Positions 36,423 through 46,317 of a stretch of 64,000 bases of DNA are shown here, in pieces; position 1 is the first letter of the stretch; each line of letters begins with the position of its first letter. Location: contig BDSL01000058.1 in assembly GCA_003116995.1 (NCBI GenBank), positions 1 to 64,000 of the forward strand, given 5' to 3'. The DNA is from Yamagishiella unicocca (Eukaryota > Chlorophyta > Chlorophyceae > Chlamydomonadales > Volvocaceae). The notes beneath the pieces were generated by a model, which saw only the letters and a program-made list of their open reading frames with translations, had not been told where the DNA came from and did no database searches. The position numbers were made by a program, and so were the translations under genes.

Positions 36423-39400
36423 CTATCTCTTGCCGCCCCTCTTCTTCTTGAGGTGCGGGTTCATGCCGCCCTGGCCACCGCTCTTCAAGTCTGCCTCCTG
36501 CCGCTGCAGCTCCGAGTAGAACCGCCGCTCGTTGTCCAGCCGTTCCGCATCCACGCGGGAGGTCTCGCGGTCGCGCTCCTCCGCCATGAAGACCGCGTCG
36601 CGTCGCAGCTCGCGCATCGCCCCTGGGAGGTTGGGTGTTGTGCGTATTGGGGCCGACAAGATTGGGTTCTGAAATCAAGAAGGGCATGCGCGGACGGATC
36701 CGGAGTCCGAGGCGGGAGAATGATGTGGCTGCGGCTGAACACATGGTGCGGGGGTTGCACCGTCCGGGTGCAACCGCGACCCTGGATGCTATCCAGTGCG
36801 TGTCGAAGAACAGGAAATGCAATCATGCGATGATGGTTGAGAGAGACGCACGCACACGTTAACCTCCTCCGCCGTCCCACCTCTCCGCTCCTTGACCACA
36901 GCCCGCTTGAGCCGCCGTGCCTCGGCCCTCTCCCGGTCCGGATCGTAGTCGCGACCGGACACAAAGCCGTCCTCGAAGCGGGGGTTGAACTCGCGCACCG
37001 CCGCAGCGGGAATGGCGCCCGCGGCGGCGCCCGTCCGGGCGCGGCCCGCTTGCACCAGGGGCCGGCGGGAGGCCACACAAGTGGCCGCGGCGTCGGACAG
37101 CTGCCTCAGCACCGAGACGCTGCAACGGCGGGAGAGGCAGTGGGGCGCCCAATGATTAGCGGCGCTAAGGTACGTCCAGAGGGTGCTTGGTCGCCTACCC
37201 TCCTAATGTCTGGGAGTAGGGGGTGGCTGCGTGTGCAGTTGCGTGGTGCGGCAAGCGTACTAAGAGGACACGGGGGCAGTGACGGCAGGCGGAGGCAGGT
37301 GGCGAGGTCTACAGAAGTCTGGTCAGCAATCTCGTGTAGAAAAGCATCAAGGCCCGCGGTGGGGCTCAATAGGAAGGCAACAGATTGTGATCTGTTCATC
37401 ATCCCAGACAGTCGGGCAGAAGCCGTGGCAGGCGTTTTGATTGCGATGCGGCTGGCAGCCGAGCGGGGCGACTTGCACGTGTTGTGAGGTAATGAACACC
37501 GGCCACAACTGGAGATGTGACCTTGCGCGTCGTCGGCTAAGAGTGCACGCATGCTCGCCGCCATTCAGGAGGAGGACAGTTTCCTCAAGAATGCGATGGG
37601 TAACGGAAGCGTCCAGTCAGCAATCTCGTGTAGAAACGCATCAAGGCCCGCAGTGGGGCTCAATAGGAAGGCAACAGATTGTGATCTGTTCATCATCCCG
37701 GACTGTGCAAGCCAATGATCATGCGTCATGGAACTGCGGACATCGCGCCTTGCACGTCGACTTGCTCTCATGCGATGCAACTTCAACCGACCCCCCCCCC
37801 CGACACCTAGCCCATCCCCGGCACCCCTCGCAGTAGCCAGAACACAACAGCGCAGCGCCCGATTCATGACCGGTCAGAAATCTCGTGTAGAAAGGATCAG
37901 GGCGGCCCGCCGTAGCTGCGGCCGCTCAACAGGAAGGCAGCAGGTCCAGAAGGACCCGCTCATCAACCCGGCCAGGGGAAGCCAACACGCACTTGCCAGG
38001 GGGCCTGCTCGCACACCCCGTGCCTCACACACAAGATCCATAACACACCTCTTCCCCTCATCCCTCCCTGCTCCGGAACCATCCCGCCGCACGTACCGTA
38101 GTTCCCGCACCTCAACCGGCAGCTGCCGGTCTATTCTTTGCAGCCCCGACACCACCGCGCGTAGCGGCGCGAAGAGCTGCTCGAAGCACGCCAGGCCGGA
38201 CTCGGAAGCCAGGGCCGCCGCTCGCCGCACACCGCACAGCGCCACGCGCATAAGGCCCAGCTTGAACGCGTCGCTGCTGACGCGCGGGTCGCTGACGGAC
38301 ATGTCCAGCGCGCCATACAGGTCCAGCGGCGGCGGCTCCGCCGCCGCCGACTTGGCGCTGAGCGCCAGTAACCCTGGTGGGAAGCGCGCAAAGGCGTCCG
38401 GATCCTGCTGCTGCTGGGGTTCTGTGGTTGTTTCGTTGGCACCATTCGCCGCCGTCGTTGCGGACGCGGCGCCGCCTTTCTGCTTGCCGGGTTTCTGCGC
38501 CGATGGCGACGCGTCCGCTGCCGCCGCCCCTGCCCCGACGGGCTGGAAGGCGGCGAGGCAGTCCCGCAGGAAGACGAGCACCTCAGGCGTGACGCGATGG
38601 GCCGGTGCGGCCATATGCGACATCAGCCCGCAGAGGGAGAGCCCCACGGCCGCATCATGCGGGTTGCTCACAACGCACTGGTTCAGGTACTTGCCTGAGG
38701 GGTTAAGCAAGGAAACGGGTGGGCAGGGGAGGGAGGGCAGCGGCGCAGGCGCGGTCGGCGGCAAGAAGCAGCACAGCTGCGGGTTTCGGAGCCGCTGGCA
38801 GCGGACGGGGGCAGCGGTGGCGGCGTGAAACGGATGGTGTGGTGGGAAGGCAGAGGGGCCGTCGAGGACATGAAGGCCGAGCTGCTCGCGGTAACGGCAA
38901 CGCAGGGGCGGGAGCCTTACAGGTGCTCATGCCCTACCAGAAACAAGACACGCAAACGATACGGTATCGCGTCTGGAAAGGTTCTGTGCTCGGAGAGCCA
39001 AGGCGCGGTCAGACACTTCATTTAGAAAGCATCAGGGCCCGCAGTGGGCTTCAGTAGGAAGGCAACAGATTTGTGATCTGTTCATCATCCCGGGCCAAGG
39101 CCGCTCCGGCAATCTGACGTCCTCGCTCACACACGCACTTACACATACACACGGCCGACTCCCAGCGGTCATACATCAGACGGGCGAGCATTTTCCGCAG
39201 TTCACAAGACACGCTGCGATCCCTACTCCCTACTCACCCACGAGTAGCGCAGCAGGGGTGAGTACAGGGTGTCGCCTGTCACTGGTCGGGAACAGCAGCG
39301 TGAAGAGCTTGAGCTGCAACACCACGCGAGGGGAGGGCCAAGGAGACGACTGGGCTGGCGCTGCCGCAGCCGCCGCTGCCGAGCCGCTCAGCGCTGCCGT

Positions 39401-42400
39401 CAGCTGGTCGGCCATGCGGGCGAGACGTGTGCGTGCCACGGTGGCGGCGTAGAAGGGGACCTCGGGGGTGAGCTCCAGGAGGGTGCGCGTGATGACGTCC
39501 AGGGAGGAGGCCGGGAGGGGCGACTGGCCGGCGACCATGGCGAAGTGCTGCACCAGGATGCCGAAGAACTCCTGCGATAGCCGAGGAGGAGAGCGGTGGC
39601 GCCGATGGCAGAGTTGAAGACTGGCGGTGCAGATGGGCGATGTGGATGGGGGTGGTTAGTGAAGGCGCGTTTGTGAAGTCGGGTGGTAATGATAGCGGAG
39701 GTGATGGTGGTGTTCACGCGTTCAACAAAGGCGGTGTTGAAGCAGACATTATCTGGTGGCGTTTCGGACGGGCGGATAGGCCAAGCGGTGGCACGGCCGC
39801 TGTCATGATGTCTGGTCAGCAATCTCGTGTAGAAAAGCATCAGGGCCCGCAGTGGGGCTCAATAGGAAGGCAACAGATTGTGATCTGTTCATCATCCCAG
39901 ACGGTCGCCGCCAGAACGAGAGACGCGAACAGTATGATGTGTGGCCGTGAGGGACGAAGCACACAGCAACGAGCTCTGTGTCTGGGAGAAGGCGTTACAA
40001 TGCATTGACAGCCTCCCGGGTTACAGCTTGGGCCGATTGCGGTCAGACACTTCATATAGAAAGCATCAGGGCCCGTAGTGGGCTTCAGTAGGAAGGCAAC
40101 AGAATTGTGATCTGTTCATCATCCCGGATCGGCGGCTACCAACGATGCACCATGAAACTGTAGACAGTTGGCGCCAGACGGAGAGACGCGAATGGTACGG
40201 TTAATGGGCGTGGCGCACAATGGACACGGCAATCTGCTATGTCTCTGGGAGAAGGCATTACACTACATCGACAGCCTCCGAGGCTACAGCTTAGGCCGAT
40301 TGCGGTCAGACACTTCATATAGAAAGCATCAGGGCCCGTAGTGGGCTTCAGTAGGAAGGCAACAGAATTGTGATCTGTTCATCATCCCGGATCGGCATAG
40401 CGGTCGCTGGGAACTATAAATTTATCGGGCATTGCATTGCGGCGCGGTTGGTGCAAGAAGCATTACGCGAGCACCGGTCAGCAATCTCGTGTAGAAAAGC
40501 ATCAGGGCCCGCAGTGGGGCTCAATAGGAAGGCAACAGATTGTGATCTGTTCATCATTCCGGGCTGAGGATACCAATGATCATGCGTCATGGAACTGTAC
40601 GTGCCGGCAATGCGCCGGTAGCCTTCCATTATGTGCACACGACATCCCTTGCTCTTTCAATTGCGAATACTATGCAACCCCATCCAATCTCTTGCACCCG
40701 TCGCAGCAGTACCTAGCAGCAGCAGCGCAGCGCCCGCTTTCATGGCCGGTCAGAAATCTCGTGTAGAAAGGATCAGGGCGGCCCGCCGTAGCTGCGGCCG
40801 CTCAACAGGAAGGCAGCAGGTCCAGAAGGACCCGCTCATCAACCCGGCCAGGGGCAGCCAACACGCACTGACGCCATGCCATGCCGTGTCGTGTCGTGTC
40901 GTGTCGTGTCGTGCTGTGCCGTGCCGTGCAGTACCTTCGTGCACCATACGCGTGCCTCCCAAATCCGGGGCCCCAGATGGCCCCGGATAGTTATAGTATA
41001 GTAAATAATATGTACCATATTGCCTGCCCGCAGGTATGTGGGCATAATATAACGAGTCTATAGTACAGTAACGTGAAATAGTATGTACCATATCGCCTGC
41101 CCACACACCTGCATCTTGCGCTTATTGTCTGTCGCCAGAGCCACTGCGTTGAATGCGCGAATGCGGCTGATGGCGGCGTGGAGGTCCTCGGAGGGCCGCC
41201 CGTTGACCAGCGCCGCGAAGACGTTGTACGACGAGGGCAGGGGGATTGTGTACGGCAGGTCGAGTGGGCCATCAAGAGGGGTTGCGGCGGCCTTCTTATT
41301 GCCGGCGGCGCCGCGAGCCTTGGCGTCGTCGTCGGGGCGAGAGGTGGAGGGCGGGTGGGCCGGGTGGCGCCGCTCCTCTATTTGGCCTGCGAGGTGGTAA
41401 CGGCGGCAGCGGCGGCAACAGAGCACGGAGGCATTCGGGGGTGCTGGCGGCGGCGCGGCGACTGAACGTAGCGATGCTGGTGCCTGGGAGGAAAGGCCGG
41501 CACCTGCCTTCCCTAATGGCGAAGCCCCCCAGGCACAGCACTCTGGAAGCCTGTGGCACGCCGCCGACCCGCCCTGCACCCACTCACCTTCGTCCTCCTC
41601 GTCCTCCTCCTCTTCGTCTCCGTCCTCCTCGCCCTCACCACTGGAGCCCGCCTCCGCCTCCGCGCCTTCGTCGTCCTCGCTCCCGCTCTCCCCCTCCTCC
41701 CCCTCCTCGTCCTCCTCCCCCTCCTCGTCCTCGTCGTCGCTCTCGCCCTCTTCCAAGTACGGATTCTTCGGCGCCTCCACGCCGAACTTCTTCGCCAGCG
41801 CCGCGGCGGCAGCTCGGAAATTCTCCTGCGGAAAAAAGTCGTCAACCACACACAAACTTCATCATCCCGCCTCTCCAGAACCCACCTGCCGCGACACCGT
41901 ACTCCCTGCCTTCAATCCCCGGCCCTAGTCATCCGCATCCTTCCTTCGTTTGCCATCCCCTCATAATCCCTTGCCGCCCTTGCCGTGTTCACAACAGTAC
42001 CGCATCCGCACAGTTACGATAAATTTCCGCGCCTTTCGGTTTCCTTCCCCCTCGCTGAGGCCGCGCTGGGCACCCACCTGTAGCGGGTGGTTCCCCGCCG
42101 CCGCCTTCATCCGCCGCTTGTCCAGTGCCGACATTCCCGCCGGCAGGCCGTCCTCATCCTCCCCCTCCTCGTCCTCATCCTCCCCCTCCTCGTCCTCGTC
42201 GTCCGATGCATAGTCATCCCCCAGGGCATCGCCTGCAGCCAGCAAGAGGAACACCCGGGCATCACGCATAAGGCCCTCCTGCACAGCCCGCTCCGGCCCC
42301 AGCCCCGGCCCCGGCTCTCCCATACACTGGCAGACACGCCTCCCATCCACCATGCAGCCTCTCCCAAAAGCCCCCTCTCCCGCCTCCCTCCACTCACCCG

Positions 42401-45400
42401 ACGGTTGCTCCCGCCGTCTCTTTCCAGCGCGCCCGCCGTCCCCGTCCTCCTCCTCCTCGCCCTCGCCCTCCTCGTCCTCCTCGTCCTCCTCGCCGCCACC
42501 ACGCATGCGCTTCAGCCGCTCGCGCTCCAGCTTCTCCAGCCGCTGCCGCTCCCTCTCCAGCAGCTCCTCGGGGCTCAGCGTGCGGTCTCCAGCAGCACCC
42601 TTGGACTCGAAGGCGAGCTCACGGGCGGCCACGTCGTACGCGGCATCATCAGGGTTGTCGGCCTTGACCTTCAGACCCCTGCAACACAGCCCGTAAGGAC
42701 CCAGCAGTTCCGACTTTGCTTGATCAAGCCACGTGGTCCAAGAGGACTTAACGGGATGTGCGCTGACGGCATCTCTCGCTCCATTAACCCTTGGGAACGA
42801 GCCCACCGTCTCATTACGTTGGCTGTCCTCCTCTCGCTGCTTTCGAATCATCCTCCCCCATGCCCTCTTCCGACATGAACCCCCAGCCCTGTATCCCCTT
42901 CCCCTGTGCGCCTGATACCTTCGCCCCCCTGCCGCCGTCGCCGCCGCCTCGCACTCACTTGTCCGCGCCCGGGGGCTTCTTCAGCTTCGACAGCGCCGCC
43001 GACCGCACCAGCTCCTTAAACTCCGCGTTGATGGCGTCGAGCGCCGCCTCGTCCTCCTCCCGCTGCTTGGCCTTGAGGGCCCGGTACATGCGGCTCTTGG
43101 CAATGATCTCCTCCATCACCTGGCGCAGAGGGTGGGTGGGTGGGTGGAGGCAGGTGAGGCGCGGGGGCGAGGGGTGAAGCGGCGGCTGGCGGCGGCTGGC
43201 GGCTGAGGTGGGCAGCCAGTGGGGCGAGAGCGAGGCACGAGCGACGACATCGCTGACCCACATCGCTGAACGCAATCCACCATCAACGACCCACACCACC
43301 GACCCACACCACCGACCCACATCACCTACCTGACCCACCTCGCTGACCTGACCCACGTCACCGACCCACATCGCTTAGCGGCTGCAGTACTAACACAACT
43401 GTGCGGTGATTCCCGACCGACTGATTGCCTCCTGATTGCCTGCCTGCCTGCCTGCCTCCCTCACCTGCTTGCGCGTCTTGGGCTTGCCGTCGGGCCCCCT
43501 CGCCTCCGCGGCCTCACCTCCCGCTCCCTCGCCCTCCTCCCCCCCGCCTCCGAAGTGGTACTGCGCCACCAGGTCCTCCACAATCTCCTCGTCCAGGTCG
43601 TCAAACTCAGGCCGCTGCGCAACACGGGCGCAAACACCATTAGGCGATGGGTGTCAGTTGCTATGGTTCGGTTTTGCTGCGCGCAGCAGTATGTGTTTCA
43701 CCAGGCACAGGGCGGGGTGCGCGGAGAGAGGCTGAAAGACCTTGCGGCCTGTAGGCTGGAGGATGGCTACACAAGTGGCTGGACCCGAGCTGCTGGTGTG
43801 CCCAGGGTGCCGAGGGAGACCCTAGAGAGGCCTCACGCGGCTACTGCTGCTACTGCCGCTGCCGCTGCCGTGGCCGCGGCTGTTGCTGCAAGTACCATAC
43901 AGCTGCTGCTGCCGCTGCCATAGCCGCGGCTGTTGCTGCTACTGCCGCACAGCTGCTGCTGCTGCCGCTGCTGCTGCAGACCTTCATGCCTCGGCGTCGC
44001 CAACCCGGAGGGTCCGTGGTAGTGTTGCGCCGTCGCGCAGCTTCCGGGCTTCCGGCCAGGACCCGTCCCAAGCAGCAACCCTGCCGCAGCTGCCAGCCCA
44101 TGCAACGTCCGCTGGCCCAGAGCCTCACTGCCCCCGCGCATCCCTCCCGTCGGACGAGTATACGACCCCCCGCACGCAGCAGGGTGCTGGCTGCTCCGGC
44201 TGCTCTGCACTGCTGGCGGTGCGGCAGGGGCGGGCGAGGCGCCGCTGCCCTCCCCCGCCTCGCGCTGTGTCCTTTGCCAACCCGCCCTACGGTACCCCGC
44301 CCTACGGTGCGAGATCCCGGCGGCAGCTGCGGGAGGCGGCGGAGCTGTCGCACTGCCAGCCCGACATAGCGTCAGGCCTGGCAGCGCAGCGACACATAAT
44401 GCTGGCAGCAGAGCCTTGCACGCAACCCATCCTCACGGCCCGGCGGCAGCAGCACCCTCCCCTCCCCATGTGGCTCTTACGTCCATAAAGTCGCGCATGT
44501 CGTGTGCCAGGGACTTGCCCATGTGGGTCAGCCCGCCGCCACCATCGCCACCGTCACCCTCGCTCAAAGTGAATTTGGAGCCACCTGCGGTCGGGAATGG
44601 AGGGCATTGGGGGCTGCAGCGGTGGGTGGTGGTGGGCAGCGGTGTGGTGGTGGGCGCAGTGGCGGGGGGGGGTGTAACAAAAAAAGAGCCGGTAACTCGA
44701 CTGGGGAAATGTAGTGGGGTGGGGGGTGGGCTGTGGTTGAGGGCCGCGGCCGCATCGTGCCCGTGCCGAGGTCACAACCCAGAACTAAGCCACCCGCACA
44801 ACATGGCCTCCCTGCCTTTGCAGCCGCGGCGTACACAGCAGCAGCTGCTACTCAGCCTATTGGCGTTGTCGCGCACTAAAACAGTGGCTCTGCGAAGCAG
44901 CATAGTCCCGGCAGCCTCCAACCGCCTCCAGTAGCCTGTTCGAGCGCCGGCGCCGGCCGCTAGTCCCTGCCCACCCTGGGCCCGTCTCGTCTGGGGGCAT
45001 GCGAGTGCTCGCTTGTGATATGGCGCTGTACGGTCTCCCAAGGCGGCGCGGCGAGATTTCGGCATCCTGCCGTTGAAGCTGGCCATCCAAGCCCGGTAAT
45101 TTACTTCATCAACACGGTAACGGTATGTATCCAGGCTCGGGCGGGTCCGGGCTTCGACGAGTCTCGCTCTAGCACATATACAGCCACCACCATGTCTTAG
45201 GCATAGCAGCCGGGGCCGACATTCTGCCTCAGGCTTTCTGTACCCTAATCAAGTTCGCCAGCATGCAATAAACAGGAGCGTACCAACGGTTACCTAATCT
45301 GTTCTGCTTTTCAGTGCCAATCTACGGTTTCCTCTCACACCCTGGCCCCGTCCCCTCGCCTTAACTTTGCGCCCAACCCCCTCTTGCACACTGTTGCACT

Positions 45401-46043
45401 ACAAGCTTCAGAACCCCAGTTGAGGCTGGCCTGCCTCCTTGTACCGGCCCCATTCCCACTCACGTTTCTGCTTCTTGCGCTCGTCCCTCACTCGCTGCGC
45501 CTGAAGCCGCCCGATGCCCTTATCCGTCTCCGTAAGCTCCGGATCCATCTCTGCACGCAAGGGGAAAATGCGTGCGGGTGGGGGATTGTGGGCAGGAGGC
45601 GTGAGGATGTGGGCAGGCAGCTCGCACGGCGATCCGACTTGCAGATACGTCGCGAGCCTCAGGCGTTCTGCGGGGGTTGCCGTGCTCACCACCGAAGCGC
45701 CTGTCGACAAAGGTGTTTGCCTTCCGGAGCGAGCGGTACTCCACCAGGAGGGTCTTCTTCCTCTGTGGGCGGAAACAAGGCGTAACGTAGAGTCGTCAAC
45801 TGTCTCGTCGGTCCGCCATGGTAAATGATATAGAGGAGGGCCGCGTACCCGATTGACGGCCTCCTGTCGAGCCTTGATGACGTTCTGCTTCTTGCCGCTC
45901 GTCCGCCGACCCATAGTGTCGAAATGGCCTTTCGTGCCCTTCAACTCAAATGGATTGACCTTCTTGGGCTTGGCCTTCATTTGGGCCGCCAGGACCGCCG
46001 ACTTCTTTTTGCCGGCGGCGGCCTTCGGCTTGGCCTTCGCCAT
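36423..46043 (-). CDS. NOP14: Nucleolar protein NOP14 (small-subunit processome)
   Basis: Fourteen exons (46043-45849, 45762-45690, 45550-45464, 44584-44481, 43614-43465, 43119-42959, 42678-42398, 42232-42078, 41825-41588, 41386-41109, 39571-39238, 38694-38097, 37119-36881, 36622-36423) join in phase to 1,030 residues. NOP14 belongs to the small-subunit processome and is needed for 18S rRNA maturation and 40S assembly in the nucleolus. Family marks in order: KKVNPFELK (about 27-35), DRRFGEMDPELTETDKG, LTHMGKSLA, VMEEIIAKS, AYDVAARELAFESKG, long acidic runs (about 330-480), LPYTIPLPSSY, FPTSDRRHPVLTPAALLVG, and the basic tail FVSGRDYDPDRERAEARRLK, GAMRELRRD, ending KKKRGGKR. Introns 10 (1.5 kb), 11 and 12 contain five, one and three same-sense C/D-box snoRNA-like elements. 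The start lies 274 bp from the divergent ARPC4 start. Confidence 0.96.
37317..37409 (-). ncRNA. C/D-box snoRNA-like element 1 (subfamily A), NOP14 intron 12
   Basis: Read on the minus strand: stem GTCTGG, G plus box C ATGATGA, hairpin AACAGAT/ATCTGTT, guide TTGCCTTCCTA, D' (TTGA), hairpin, C' within CCTGATGC, guide 2 TACACGAGATTG, box D CTGA, stem CCAGAC. The two stem halves pair over all 6 bp. Confidence 0.8.
37611..37703 (-). ncRNA. C/D-box snoRNA-like element 2 (subfamily A), NOP14 intron 12
   Basis: Same architecture as element 1. Its terminal stem is GTCCGG against CTGGAC, still 6 bp with one G-U, so stem changes are compensated. It pairs with element 3 as an A-C unit, mirrored by elements 8 and 9. 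Confidence 0.8.
37868..37973 (-). ncRNA. C/D-box snoRNA-like element 3 (subfamily C), NOP14 intron 12
   Basis: Longer form. Box C is TTGATGA, D is CTGA. The guide next to D' reads CCTGCTGCCTTCCT, a perfect 14-nt complement of 18S rRNA AGGAAGGCAGCAGG. Terminal stem GGCCGG/CCGGTC (one G-U). Hairpins GCGGGTCC/GGACCTGC and GCGGCC/GGCCGC replace the subfamily A ones by different but paired sequence. Confidence 0.82.
39003..39095 (-). ncRNA. C/D-box snoRNA-like element 4 (subfamily B), NOP14 intron 11
   Basis: Subfamily B has a canonical D' CTGA after TTGCCTTCCTA and a different second guide (TAAATGAAGTGT before box D CTGA). Box C ATGATGA; terminal stem GCCCGG/CCGCGC with one mismatch. It is the sole copy in its intron. 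Confidence 0.75.
39810..39902 (-). ncRNA. C/D-box snoRNA-like element 5 (subfamily A), NOP14 intron 10
   Basis: Nearly identical to element 1, with the same perfect GTCTGG/CCAGAC terminal stem. First (most downstream in the transcript) of five copies in this 1.5-kb intron. Confidence 0.8.
39903..40294. repeat. Duplicated spacers between snoRNA elements
   Basis: The spacers between elements 5-6 and 6-7 are diverged copies of each other; shared words include GAGAGACGCGAA and CTGGGAGAAGGC, then GACAGCCTCC. I looked for H/ACA hinge and ACA motifs in them and found no convincing set. Confidence 0.75.
40032..40133 (-). ncRNA. C/D-box snoRNA-like element 6 (subfamily B), NOP14 intron 10
   Basis: Box C ATGATGA, D' CTGA, D CTGA, second guide TATATGAAGTGT. 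Longer terminal stem GCCGATCCGG/CCGCAATCGGC with one bulge. Duplicated with its upstream spacer as element 7, 263 bp away. Confidence 0.8.
40295..40396 (-). ncRNA. C/D-box snoRNA-like element 7 (subfamily B), NOP14 intron 10
   Basis: Internal sequence the same as element 6, with the same extended terminal stem. The pair arose by a 263-bp tandem duplication. Confidence 0.8.
40473..40562 (-). ncRNA. C/D-box snoRNA-like element 8 (subfamily A), NOP14 intron 10
   Basis: Subfamily A core; the base before box C is A instead of G. Terminal stem only CCGG/CCGG (4 bp). Flanking sequence beyond box C (GATCATGCGTCATGGAACTG on the plus strand) is shared with element 2, showing a duplication larger than the snoRNA. 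Confidence 0.75.
40744..40849 (-). ncRNA. C/D-box snoRNA-like element 9 (subfamily C), NOP14 intron 10
   Basis: Almost identical to element 3 with a perfect GGCCGG/CCGGCC terminal stem and the same 14-nt 18S complement. It is the first copy after the exon 10 donor, about 260 nt into the intron. Confidence 0.82.
40875..40930. repeat. TGTCG pentanucleotide repeat
   Basis: CGTGTCGTGTCGTGTCGTG grading into TGCCGTGCCGTG in NOP14 intron 10. Confidence 0.85.
40963..40988. repeat. Perfect inverted repeat
   Basis: ATCCGGGGCC and GGCCCCGGAT flank a 6-nt loop, giving a 10-bp GC-rich stem in NOP14 intron 10. Confidence 0.85.
41005..41103. repeat. Direct duplication next to the NOP14 exon 10 donor
   Basis: AATATGTACCATATTGCCTG and its near copy AGTATGTACCATATCGCCTG lie 72 bp apart. 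The right copy abuts the exon 10 donor, so the left copy sits where a second donor might have been. Confidence 0.75.
43830..43980. repeat. GCTGCTGCC-type trinucleotide-rich tract in NOP14 intron
   Basis: Imperfect repeats of GCTGCTGCCGCTGCC and CCGCGGCTGTTGCTGC in the intron between exons 4 and 5. Confidence 0.85.
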
Positions 46044-46317
46044 GTTGGCGGAGTTACGGAATGTAATCTGGAGGTAGAGATAAATTGTGCAGGAGAATTC
46101 GCATTTGGCGTGATAGAAGTGGCGTTCGGAGCACAGGGCTTGCTCGTCCAGCAACACGTCGTACGCATCGCTTGGCGCGCTAGGGCAACTTTAACGGTCA
46201 GCGACATTTGCTAAACTTTCGTCGCTCAACCCTGCCATATGGCTTGAAAAAATACTCAAGCGATCTGCAGAAGTATTGCCCATGTAATTTTTAAGGCACT
46301 GCGAGTTATTAGGCACG
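46044..46317. promoter_or_regulatory. Bidirectional promoter of NOP14 and ARPC4
   Basis: Only 274 bp separate the two divergent start codons, so both promoters and leaders must share this space. It is less GC-rich than the flanking exons near ARPC4. No TATA box is convincing. Confidence 0.65.

Noticed and set aside
39903..40294. H/ACA snoRNAs in the conserved spacers between elements 5, 6 and 7
   Set aside because: No convincing ANANNA hinge and terminal ACA at matching positions in both spacers.
37317..40849. The nine NOP14 intron elements as a MITE or SINE
   Set aside because: They have no terminal inverted repeats of transposon type, no A-tail and no target duplications that I can see, they are all in host sense, and the boxes plus compensated stems fit C/D snoRNAs. 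A genome-wide copy search would still be needed to exclude it.
41859..41865. Another box C (ATGATGA on the minus strand) in the NOP14 intron between exons 8 and 9
   Set aside because: It lies only about 35 nt before the exon 9 acceptor, so no room remains in the intron for a guide and box D.
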